A DNA stretch of 64,000 nt from Acidobacteriota bacterium. Lineage in GTDB: Bacteria > Acidobacteriota > UBA890 > WLXD01. The DNA lies in assembly GCA_012103255.1 (NCBI GenBank), contig WLXD01000002.1, forward strand, positions 930,001-994,000. Direction: 5' to 3'. Below are positions 46,130-54,938 of the stretch, piece by piece (within the stretch, counting starts at the first letter, position 1; each line of letters starts with the position of its first letter). Below the pieces are notes generated by a model that did not search any database, had not been told where the DNA came from, and saw nothing but the letters and a program-made list of their open reading frames with translations. Made by a program: the position numbers and the translations under genes.

Positions 46130-47527
46130 ATGCGTCGTTTGTGCGCCGTTGTAATGCTCGCAGCCACGGTTGGCTGCACAGCCGCAGCCCCCCCGCCGCC
46201 GCCCTGGCCGGCGGTACGCAACGTGATCTTCGTCACGATCGATACGTTGCGCGCCGACCACACTTCCGTTGGCGGCTACCCCGCCCCGACGACACCGTTC
46301 CTCGAGCGGCTGGCCGCACGCGGCGTCACCTTTGATCGGGCCTACTCGCATTCGGCCACGACAGCGCCGTCGCACGCCTCGATGTTCACCGGCCTGCTGC
46401 CGATCCAGCATCGGGTCCAGACGAATGGCCTGCGCCTTGCCGACGAGCTCGCCACGCTGCCGGAGGTTCTCTCGGAGGCCGGGTGGGACACTGCCGGTGT
46501 TGTTGCCGTGCCGATGATCTTCCGGAGTTCCGCGCTGACCCGCGGATTCTCCGAGTTCACTTCCCGCACCGTTGTTCGACGCCCGGAAACCTATCGGCCG
46601 GCGGACGCGACGGCGGCAGCGGCTGCGGACTGGCTCAGGGCGCGCGACGGAGACACCGACCCGTTCTTCCTCTGGATGCACGTCTACGACCCGCATAATC
46701 CCCTGCGACCGCCCGACGAGGCCATCGAGGCAGTCTCGCCAACGAATGAACGTTCCGAGCGCCAGCGCCGTCGCGCGCTCCGCGAACAGAACATCCAGCG
46801 CCGTCCCACGAGTCGGACAAACCGGCAGGTTCTGCAGTACGACGCCGAGATCCGTTTCGTGGACGATCAACTCGAACGGCTGCACGCCGTTACCGAGGAA
46901 CTGGGACTCAACGACGATACCCTCTGGGTCGTGACCGCCGACCACGGCCAGGGACTCGGAACGCACCGCTGGTACGGCCATCATGTGCAGCTGTACAACG
47001 AGCAACTGCACGTCCCGATGATCCTGAGGTTCCCGGGAGACTGGAACGCCGGCCACCGCGTCAGCGAGCACGCTGCGACGCATGTCGACCTTGCGCCGAC
47101 GTTGCTCGAGATCCTGGGACTGGGACCGCTCGCACAAGCCCTGCCGCTCCCCGGCCGCTCGCTCGTGCCGCTGTTCGGAACCACCCCGGAATGGGATCGC
47201 ACCGCGGTCTTCGCCGAACGCCGCATCGCGATCGAAGACGGTCGAGGTCTGGGCAACGCTGGACCCAAGCTCGAAGAAGGAACGCGCCAGGCCCTGCAGA
47301 CACTGACGCGCAAGTACATGCTCGTGAGCCACGGGCCGGACGAGTACTACCACCTCGATGCCGACCCGTATGAACAGATCAACCTCATCGACGAGGCCGA
47401 CATCGAAGCACGGCTACTCCGCGATCAACTGATGGCACTGGTCGCAGCGCTCGACACCGGTGGCACGGCTGCGACGGTGAGCGAGGCCGATCTTGAGGAG
47501 CTGCGCGCGCTCGGCTACGTGCAGTAG
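46130..47527 (+). CDS. Sulfatase-fold lipoprotein hydrolase without a formylglycine site
   Basis: A 465-residue lipoprotein (lipobox LAATVGC) with AGGAG five bases before the ATG. NVIFVTIDTLRADHTSVGGY gives the first metal Asp pair, TADHGQGLGTHRWYGHH the second metal site, and HVDLAPTLLEILGL is common to the fold. At the nucleophile position SATTAPSHASMFTG has Thr where true sulfatases have Cys or Ser (C/S-x-P-x-R) and His in place of the Arg. It probably belongs to the Thr-nucleophile branch that hydrolyses or transfers phosphoesters. It acts outside the cytoplasm. Confidence 0.83.
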   Translation: MRRLCAVVMLAATVGCTAAAPPPPPWPAVRNVIFVTIDTLRADHTSVGGYPAPTTPFLERLAARGVTFDRAYSHSATTAPSHASMFTGLLPIQHRVQTNGLRLADELATLPEVLSEAGWDTAGVVAVPMIFRSSALTRGFSEFTSRTVVRRPETYRPADATAAAAADWLRARDGDTDPFFLWMHVYDPHNPLRPPDEAIEAVSPTNERSERQRRRALREQNIQRRPTSRTNRQVLQYDAEIRFVDDQLERLHAVTEELGLNDDTLWVVTADHGQGLGTHRWYGHHVQLYNEQLHVPMILRFPGDWNAGHRVSEHAATHVDLAPTLLEILGLGPLAQALPLPGRSLVPLFGTTPEWDRTAVFAERRIAIEDGRGLGNAGPKLEEGTRQALQTLTRKYMLVSHGPDEYYHLDADPYEQINLIDEADIEARLLRDQLMALVAALDTGGTAATVSEADLEELRALGYVQ

Positions 47528-47531
47528 CCCG

Positions 47532-48641
<1,110 letters not shown>

Positions 48642-48762
48642 GCCATTTCTCCTTTGAGCGCCGTCGCGGTACCCGATTCAGGCCCGCGCGGCCACTAGGA
48701 TGCTCTGTTTCCGGGCAAGTTCAAACCAGGTGAGCGCTTCCCGGCGAAAAAGGACTGCGCGA

Positions 48763-49224
48763 CTAGCCCTGACGTCCCTTCGCAGCGCGCTCCTCGATCA
48801 ACTCGATTACCCGCGCGATTCGCTTACGGCGAGTGCCTTCACTCTTCGCGCTCCCGACGAAATCGAGCATCTGTCGACGAAGCCCGGGCGGCAGCAGTTC
48901 GACCGTCTCGAGACCCCCACCCATCGCGATCGCCGCCGCCATCACCTCGTCGGGCATCGGCCGCAACGGTGATTCGTCGAGATCGATTTCGACCTCGATC
49001 GAATCGCCCGTATCCACTCCGACAGCTTTGCGAAGCTCATCGTGGAGAAATAGTCGGAGGCCGCCTTCGCGACGCGGTGTGAGTGTCGTCGAGCGCTCGG
49101 CCCCACCGGCGCGCACCGTCACGGGAGGGTACTCCCAGTCCGCGAACTCGGTCGCAATCCCCTCTGGCACGTCCACCGCGCGCAGAATGCCCTGGCGGTA
49201 GATCACGGCCGTGAAAGTGCCCAT
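48763..49224 (-). CDS. DUF1905/YdeI-OmpD-associated family protein
   Basis: A 153-residue protein. Residues 1-90 form a DUF1905 barrel (TFTAVIYRQGILRAVDVPEG, LRKAVGVDTGDSIEVEIDLD). The C-terminal PGLRRQMLDFVGSAKSEGTRRKRIARVIE is the YdeI-type helical tail that follows DUF1905 in bacteriocin-protection-like proteins. The molecular role is unknown. Confidence 0.8.
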   Translation of the reverse strand: MGTFTAVIYRQGILRAVDVPEGIATEFADWEYPPVTVRAGGAERSTTLTPRREGGLRLFLHDELRKAVGVDTGDSIEVEIDLDESPLRPMPDEVMAAAIAMGGGLETVELLPPGLRRQMLDFVGSAKSEGTRRKRIARVIELIEERAAKGRQG

Positions 49225-49234
49225 TCGCGGAGCT

Positions 49235-49588
49235 CTAGAGCAGCGCGGCCGCGGACCAGAGCAGGCGTAGCAAGCCTAGAAGTACGGCCAGAAGCATGGC
49301 GCCGACGATGTAGCGCGAACCACGCCAGAACACCTGGTCGTGCCGTCGCACGTCGTAGATGACGAAGGGGACCAGCAACAACGCCGCGAAAATCGAGCCG
49401 AACACGAACGCGGGCTGACCGTAGGCCGTTCCCTCAAGCGCATCGACGCGCGAGAAGACGATGAAATTTCCCATCCAGTACGTCACAACGTGAACGAACG
49501 CCAGGCTCGACACAGCGACGAGGCTCGGCCATACGCGCTGCTGAAGGTCGACTCGGTGAGTCGACAGACTTTCATGCAAGAACGTCAT
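49235..49588 (-). CDS. Small membrane protein, unknown
   Basis: A 117-residue protein with three predicted membrane helices (VAVSSLAFVHVVTYWMGNFI, FVFGSIFAALLLVPFVIYDV, IVGAMLLAVLLGLLRLLWS) and a basic, charged loop between the second and third (RRHDQVFWRGSR). A GAGGAGG-like site lies before the ATG. I do not recognise the family. It lies between an S9 peptidase and the YdeI-like gene on the same strand. Confidence 0.7.
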   Translation of the reverse strand: MTFLHESLSTHRVDLQQRVWPSLVAVSSLAFVHVVTYWMGNFIVFSRVDALEGTAYGQPAFVFGSIFAALLLVPFVIYDVRRHDQVFWRGSRYIVGAMLLAVLLGLLRLLWSAAALL

Positions 49589-49607
49589 ACATCCTCCTCA
49601 CACGAGC

Positions 49608-51641
49608 CTAGCGCGCTCGGTTGTTCGTATCCATGGAATCGTCGCCGTCCCTCGCGTCGACCGGCAACTCCCACTCCTCACCCCACACGTGGCGACCGAA
49701 CCACATCCAGTTGTGCCACATCGCCACGAGGCGCTCCTTCGGCTTCGTAATCCCGTGACCGAATCCCTTGTAAATCACCAGTTCGGTCTCGGCGCCGACG
49801 TCCTGCAGGCCCTGGTACAGCTCGTAGGCGTTGGGCGTCGGTACGCGAGCGTCGAACTCGCCGTGCTGGATCAACGTCGGGGTCACCGCGTCGTTGATGT
49901 TGGTCATCGGCGAGGTCACCGCATAGATCTCGGGATCGCTCCAGGGCGTCGACTCGAGATACTGCTGGGTGAAGCCGTGGATGTCGGTGTTGACGTAGTA
50001 GGTCATCCAGTTGGAGATCCCGGCTCCCACCGAGATGGCCTCGAACATGTCGGTGTTCGTGGTCAGGAACGCGGAGATATAGCCGCCCTGGCTCCAACCC
50101 ATCGACCCGAGCCGATCCGGGTCGGCAATCCCTTCATCCACCAGATGCTGCACACCGGACATCACATCCCATGCATCGCCAACGCCGAGATTGCGGACGT
50201 TGAGGGCGCGGAAGTCGGCGCCGTAGCCCGCGGATCCCCGGTAGTTCGGCATGAGAACCATCGCGCCTTTCTGGAGCCACTGCGTCACCGGATAGACGTA
50301 GCCGGAAACCAGGCTAGGGCGCGAAGTGCCCGTCGGTCCGCCGTGAATCACAACCATCAGAGGATGTCGGGCCGAGGAATCGAAGTTGTCCGGCTTGTAG
50401 AGAACCCCCTCGACCTCGGCACCATCCTCGCTGGTCCACTGGATTACCTCGCGCGACCCGAGGTCCCAGTCCTCAACCTGTGCCGTGGTGTTCGTGAGTT
50501 GCTCGAGATCGAAGTCCGCCGGACTCCCGACGAACAGCTCGTCGAGCGTGTCGCGACTTGCCGCTTCGACCACGACCACACGGCCGTCGTCGGAGAAGTC
50601 CACACCCCAGATCATCTCGGGAGAAGCCAACTTCTCGGTCACCGCACCGCTGGCGGGATCCAACAGGAAGAGCGCCCGGCGGGTCCGCTGAGAGGCGGTA
50701 AACCAGATGCCCTCCTCGCGCCATTCAACCAGGCCAGGGTTCTCGTCGAAGCTCGCCGTGATGACGCGCGACTCTCCGCCGTCCGCCGGCACCAGGGCGT
50801 ACTCATTGTTGCCGTAGTAAGGGTTGGCGCCCGCGTTCGTGGAATACAGCACGGTCGAACCGTCCGGAGACCACGAAGGTCCGCTGTCGGGTCCCGCGTC
50901 GGTCACCAGAGCCGTGCGGTCTCCTGAAGCCACGTCTACCCACGAAATGTCTGCCTGCGGAAACGAATTCACCTGCGGGGTTGGCCGGTGATCGAAGACA
51001 ATGCGCGCGCCGTCGGGCGACCAACGAAAGCTCCCGACCGTGAAATCTCCCTCGGTGAGTCTCCTCGGCTCGCCCTTCCCGTCCGCCCCGATCACCCACA
51101 GGTGCGTCATACGGAACTCGGCGTCCTCCACGGCATAGCCGCCGTAGAGCTCAGCGCGAGCCTTCGACTCATCTGACTGCTCGTCGGTCGCGCTGTAGGC
51201 AATCCAGGCGCCGTCCGGCGAGAAGGCAAAACCACCCAGGCCGCCGGCGATGTCGGTCAGCTGAATCGCTTCCCCGCCCATGGGGCGAATCGTGTAGATT
51301 TGCCGACTGCCCGAGCGGTTCGCTGCGAAGGCCAGGTAGGCGCCGTCGGGATGCCAGGCGTGTGAACCGCTGGAGCCCGACTCGGTGCGAGTCAACTGGT
51401 AGGGCTCAACGCCCGGCCCAGTGATCCAGATCTCGCTGTCGAATCGGTTCGCGTCCCATTCGGTGCTATTCACGGAGTAGGCCACGAGGCTGCCGTCGGG
51501 CGAGATCCTGGGAGCTCCGATTCCTTCGAGTCCAATGACATCGCGGAAGCCTGCGTCGATGGCGTCGGCCTCCTGGGCGATCGCAGCGGGCGTAGCCAGG
51601 GTGGCAGCTAGAACAGCGGCAGCCGTCGTGAGTTTCCGCAT
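49608..51641 (-). CDS. S9-family prolyl oligopeptidase-like peptidase
   Basis: A 677-residue secreted peptidase with a signal peptide ending APAAIAQEAD. Residues about 35-400 are a propeller of PD40/TolB-like repeats (GAPRISPDGSLVAYSVN, FAFSPDGAWIAYSAT, GPSWSPDGSTVLYST). The C-terminal alpha/beta hydrolase has VVIHGGPTG (oxyanion region), GSMGWSQGGYISAF (nucleophile Ser), HGEFDARVPTPNAYELY (Asp) and GFGHGITKPK (His). It probably degrades peptides in the periplasm. The class V aminotransferase lies upstream on the same strand. Confidence 0.92.
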   Translation of the reverse strand: MRKLTTAAAVLAATLATPAAIAQEADAIDAGFRDVIGLEGIGAPRISPDGSLVAYSVNSTEWDANRFDSEIWITGPGVEPYQLTRTESGSSGSHAWHPDGAYLAFAANRSGSRQIYTIRPMGGEAIQLTDIAGGLGGFAFSPDGAWIAYSATDEQSDESKARAELYGGYAVEDAEFRMTHLWVIGADGKGEPRRLTEGDFTVGSFRWSPDGARIVFDHRPTPQVNSFPQADISWVDVASGDRTALVTDAGPDSGPSWSPDGSTVLYSTNAGANPYYGNNEYALVPADGGESRVITASFDENPGLVEWREEGIWFTASQRTRRALFLLDPASGAVTEKLASPEMIWGVDFSDDGRVVVVEAASRDTLDELFVGSPADFDLEQLTNTTAQVEDWDLGSREVIQWTSEDGAEVEGVLYKPDNFDSSARHPLMVVIHGGPTGTSRPSLVSGYVYPVTQWLQKGAMVLMPNYRGSAGYGADFRALNVRNLGVGDAWDVMSGVQHLVDEGIADPDRLGSMGWSQGGYISAFLTTNTDMFEAISVGAGISNWMTYYVNTDIHGFTQQYLESTPWSDPEIYAVTSPMTNINDAVTPTLIQHGEFDARVPTPNAYELYQGLQDVGAETELVIYKGFGHGITKPKERLVAMWHNWMWFGRHVWGEEWELPVDARDGDDSMDTNNRAR

Positions 51642-51654
51642 CGTATTCCTCTCC

Positions 51655-52770
51655 TCAGCTCAGAGTGGCGAACGCTTCCGTGAGCTTCGCCAGATCAGAT
51701 TCGTCGTTGTAGAAGTGTGTCGAGCAGCGCAGTCCGTCCCCGCGGGCGGACACATACACGCCACGATCGAGCAGCTCGTTCCGGAGCGCAGTCGAGTCGG
51801 CCTCGGCCTCCGCGTAGACAATCCCGCTCCGCAGGTCCGTCTCCGACAACGGCAGGACACCCAGACCGGCATCGGACAGTGCCTGGCGGAGTCGCGCGCT
51901 CAAGTGCAGCACACGAGTCTCGATCGCCAGGGCGCCAATCTCAGACTGCATCTCCAGTGCCGCACCCAGCGCGAACACGGCGGCGAACGGCGGGTGCCCC
52001 AACTCCAACGCGGGGGCGTCTTCGCTCAGATTCATATCGTCCGAGATCAGCGCGTAGGGGTCGCTGGAACTGCGCCAGCCGGCAGCTGCTCGCCGTGTAC
52101 GGTCGAGCGGCTCGCGGGCATAGAGCAGTCCCATGCCGTAGCCGGCCGTAAGCCACTTGTAGCCGCTGCAGACCATGTAGTCGACGCCAAGGCTCTCCGC
52201 ATCGAACTGCACCGCGCCCAGCCCCTGGGTGGTGTCGACGACCAACTTGATGCCGCGCTTTTTGCAGATCGCGCTCAGCGCATTCAAGTCGTAGCGGAAA
52301 CCTGTGCGGTATTGCACCCAGCCAACAGAAATCGCACGAGTTCGATCCGTACAGGCGGCCGCCAACGCTTCGATGTCCGCGCCTCCGTGAATGTCGGGCT
52401 CAACGAACTTCACGTCATACCCGCCCACCATCCAGGGATACGTCACCGACGGGAAGTCACCGCGCACTAGCACCACCTCGCCGTCGCCTCCCAGCTCTGC
52501 TGCGACGAGATTCATGGCGGCGGAGCAGTTCTGCACAAATGCGATTTGCTGGCTGCTACCACCCACTAGCGGCGCGGCTTGCGCGCGCACAAGTTCCACC
52601 CGCGCCAGCCAGTCGTCCCAGTGGACGTCACCGTCGCGGACGGTGGCCTCGTAGTACTCGCGTCCCGCCGTCCCGGCCGCGCGCGACATCGGTGCGCCCG
52701 CCGCCGTATTGAGGTAGGCCTGCGAGGCAAGGGCAGGAAATTCGGCGCGATACTTGGCCCAATCAGTCAT
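51655..52770 (-). CDS. Class V PLP-dependent aminotransferase/cysteine desulfurase-like enzyme
   Basis: A 371-residue fold-type I enzyme. [20 protein letters not shown] opens it, [16 protein letters not shown] binds phosphate, [16 protein letters not shown] is the PLP-ring Asp region, and [20 protein letters not shown] has the Schiff-base lysine. The N-terminal pattern is like that of SufS/CsdA, kynureninase and isopenicillin-N epimerase relatives. It overlaps the nitrilase end by 4 bp. With a diaminopropionate ammonia-lyase-like gene upstream, an amino-acid catabolic or epimerase-like role fits, but the substrate is unknown. Confidence 0.83.
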   Translation of the reverse strand: MTDWAKYRAEFPALASQAYLNTAAGAPMSRAAGTAGREYYEATVRDGDVHWDDWLARVELVRAQAAPLVGGSSQQIAFVQNCSAAMNLVAAELGGDGEVVLVRGDFPSVTYPWMVGGYDVKFVEPDIHGGADIEALAAACTDRTRAISVGWVQYRTGFRYDLNALSAICKKRGIKLVVDTTQGLGAVQFDAESLGVDYMVCSGYKWLTAGYGMGLLYAREPLDRTRRAAAGWRSSSDPYALISDDMNLSEDAPALELGHPPFAAVFALGAALEMQSEIGALAIETRVLHLSARLRQALSDAGLGVLPLSETDLRSGIVYAEAEADSTALRNELLDRGVYVSARGDGLRCSTHFYNDESDLAKLTEAFATLS

Positions 52771-53749
52771 GACTCCTGAGGTCCCTCCGGCGTGGCGACG
52801 TTGACCTGGGGTTCGGTTTCCACATGCAACGTGAAGATATCCGGCCGCGAGTAGTGGCCGTCGGTATCGAGGTACATCCTGCCTTCGATCACAGCGTCTG
52901 GCGTAACCTCCGCCGCCAGCACCGCCTCATCCTGATCAGCTGCCGCCAGCACAGTAGCGTCTGGGCCGATGAGGCAACTCCCCCCTCGGAGCATGAGTTC
53001 ATCATCGCTCCCCGGCATGCTCGCGAGAATCTCGCGTGCGGCGGGTTCGGTGACATTCAGCGAGTCAAACCCGGCAAGGACGTCTTCTCGCCGCATGACG
53101 CAGCCCGAGGCAGCAACGAAGCATTGCGCCTCGAAGGCGTACTGGCGGCTGCAGATCTGGTGGATCTCACGTACCCAGGGCCATTGAGCGACGTGCAACA
53201 ACTCGTGCTGGGCGTGCATTGCGGCGCGTGCCAACGGCATCCAGTGCTCCCAGCAGATCAGTCCGCCCACGGTTCCGACGGGCGTGTCCATCGCACGCAA
53301 GGTGCTGCCGTCCCCCACGCCCCACAGGAGTCGCTCCGTGTAGGTCGGCGTGAGCTTCCGATGGAGGTTCATCCCACCGGCACCATCGTGTTGTAGAGCG
53401 TCGCGCCGACGCGCTCGTGAGCACCGATGACGACGACAACCTCGTGGGAGTCTGCCGCTGATGCGATCCTGCAGAGCCACGCGTCGCCAACTTCCACGCT
53501 GTTGTGCACGAGAAGTCGATAGAGCGCCTTGGCGCCCGCGGCGTCCCACAGTGCGGCACCAGGCGCCGCGTCGATCCACACTGGATAGCCGGGCAGCCAC
53601 GTCTCCGGGAACACGATCACGCGGGCGCCCTGAGAAGCGACCTCGGCAATCAGTGCCTCGACGCGCGACACCGTCGCCGCCAGATTCAGAAATACAGGCG
53701 GCTCCTGGACAAGGGCCACGGTGTACGGCGCTGACTGCGAATCGGTCAC
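52767..53749 (-). pseudogene. Nitrilase-family C-N hydrolase, frame-disrupted
   Basis: The first frame (GTG 53749) contains [34 protein letters not shown] (catalytic Glu) and ATLYNTMV, then stops. A second frame takes up [19 protein letters not shown] (catalytic Lys) and [17 protein letters not shown] (catalytic Cys), ending in a normal C-terminus. The family usually has about ten residues between YNT and HRKL. Here the link at 53371-53395 is short and out of frame, so a small deletion is likely, not a single inserted base. All three catalytic residues survive, but no single frame holds them. It lies between the ammonia-lyase-like and aminotransferase genes. Confidence 0.75.
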
Positions 53750-53810
53750 GGTGCGGATCCTGGTGGCAGTTGGGACTCCGCCAATGTACACGCGCGAGCA
53801 GACGACCGAG

Positions 53811-54932
53811 TCATGCCCCAGCGACCGTTGCACGATAGACCTCTGGATCGGTATCGCCCTCGGTCGAGATCAGCAGCACCCGGGCGTCCGCATCGAGTCC
53901 GAGTCGCGCGCGGGAGCCGATCGCATCTCGGCAGGTTTCGATCAGCGCACCCGTCGTTGCCGCGCCCGATTCACCGGACACGATCGCCGGATCGGCGCCG
54001 CGCGGCGTCGCCAGTTCCCGCATGCCGAGCCTTGCCACGTCGTCGTCTGCCACGATCAGAGCATCAGCGTGGCGTCGCAGAATGTCCCAACCCACGGTAC
54101 TCAGCTGCGCGCAGGCGAGACACGCCATGAAGGGATGTCCGGTCACCGTAGCCAGTGGCGGCGCATCGGTTCCGGCCGCAAAGGCCGCCTCGGCTGAAGC
54201 GGACGCAGCAGGTTCGACGAGAATCACCTGTGGCGCGGGCTCGAAAACGTGTAGGCAGTAGGCTGCCACCGCACCGGCGAATGATCCGACGCCGCACTGC
54301 AGCAGCACGTGCGTTGGACTCTCACCGGCCATCTGTTCGACCGCCTCGTCCATAAGCGTCAGATAGCCCTGCATGATGAAGCGAGGAATCATGTCGTAGC
54401 CTGGCCAGGCGACATCCTGAAGCAGGGTGGCGTCGGAGTTGTCGGCGAGATCCGCCGCCTCCCGACAGGCTGCTTCGTAGTCGCCGTCCGTCCGCCGGAT
54501 TTCCGCGCCCAGTTCAGCAATCGCCTCGGCACGACCCACACTCGCCGCCTCGGGCAGGTAGACGATCGAACGGTGCCCCATGCGTTGGGCGGCCCACGCC
54601 ACTGCGCGGCCATGATTGCCGTCGGTCGCGGTGACGAAGGTCTGTGGACCGGCTGCGCCCTCCACGATGCGCGCCATCGCGTAGCTCGCGCCGAGTCCCT
54701 TGAACGCCTTGAGCCCAAACCGGTGCCCTTCGTCCTTCACCCACACCTGCCCGAGGCCTAGCTCGCCGGCGAGTCCCGGCAAGGCGTGTAGTGGAGTCGC
54801 CGCGTAGTCGTCCAACGTGGCATGAAATCCGCGAACCTCGCGCGCGGTCTCAGCGCCGAACGGCGCCAGACACTCGCGAGCGTCGGGCTCGCGCCACGGA
54901 TTCAGAACAACTCGAACGGGAGGATCTGACAA
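53811..54932 (-). CDS. Diaminopropionate ammonia-lyase-like PLP enzyme
   Basis: A 373-residue fold-type II PLP enzyme. VWVKDEGHRFGLKAFKGLGA holds the cofactor lysine (K78 in AFKGLG), TATDGNHGRAVAWAA is the SxxNxG-like carboxylate loop, and QCGVGSFAGAVAAY is the glycine-rich phosphate loop. The RFGLxAFK pattern is that of diaminopropionate ammonia-lyase; E. coli YgeX is about 25 residues longer. The start is TTG 54932, six bases after the acylase stop and behind AGGA. Substrate assignment is by similarity only. Confidence 0.82.
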   Translation of the reverse strand: MSDPPVRVVLNPWREPDARECLAPFGAETAREVRGFHATLDDYAATPLHALPGLAGELGLGQVWVKDEGHRFGLKAFKGLGASYAMARIVEGAAGPQTFVTATDGNHGRAVAWAAQRMGHRSIVYLPEAASVGRAEAIAELGAEIRRTDGDYEAACREAADLADNSDATLLQDVAWPGYDMIPRFIMQGYLTLMDEAVEQMAGESPTHVLLQCGVGSFAGAVAAYCLHVFEPAPQVILVEPAASASAEAAFAAGTDAPPLATVTGHPFMACLACAQLSTVGWDILRRHADALIVADDDVARLGMRELATPRGADPAIVSGESGAATTGALIETCRDAIGSRARLGLDADARVLLISTEGDTDPEVYRATVAGA

Positions 54933-54938
54933 CGCGTC

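Noticed and set aside
45779-47353. 524-codon minus-strand open frame opposite the sulfatase-like gene
   Set aside because: It overlaps both coxS and the sulfatase-like gene in another frame and shows no protein-like features; the plus-strand gene has a lipobox and metal motifs.
46130-47527. Classical sulfatase
   Set aside because: No Cys or Ser in a C/S-x-P-x-R motif; Thr and His occupy these positions.
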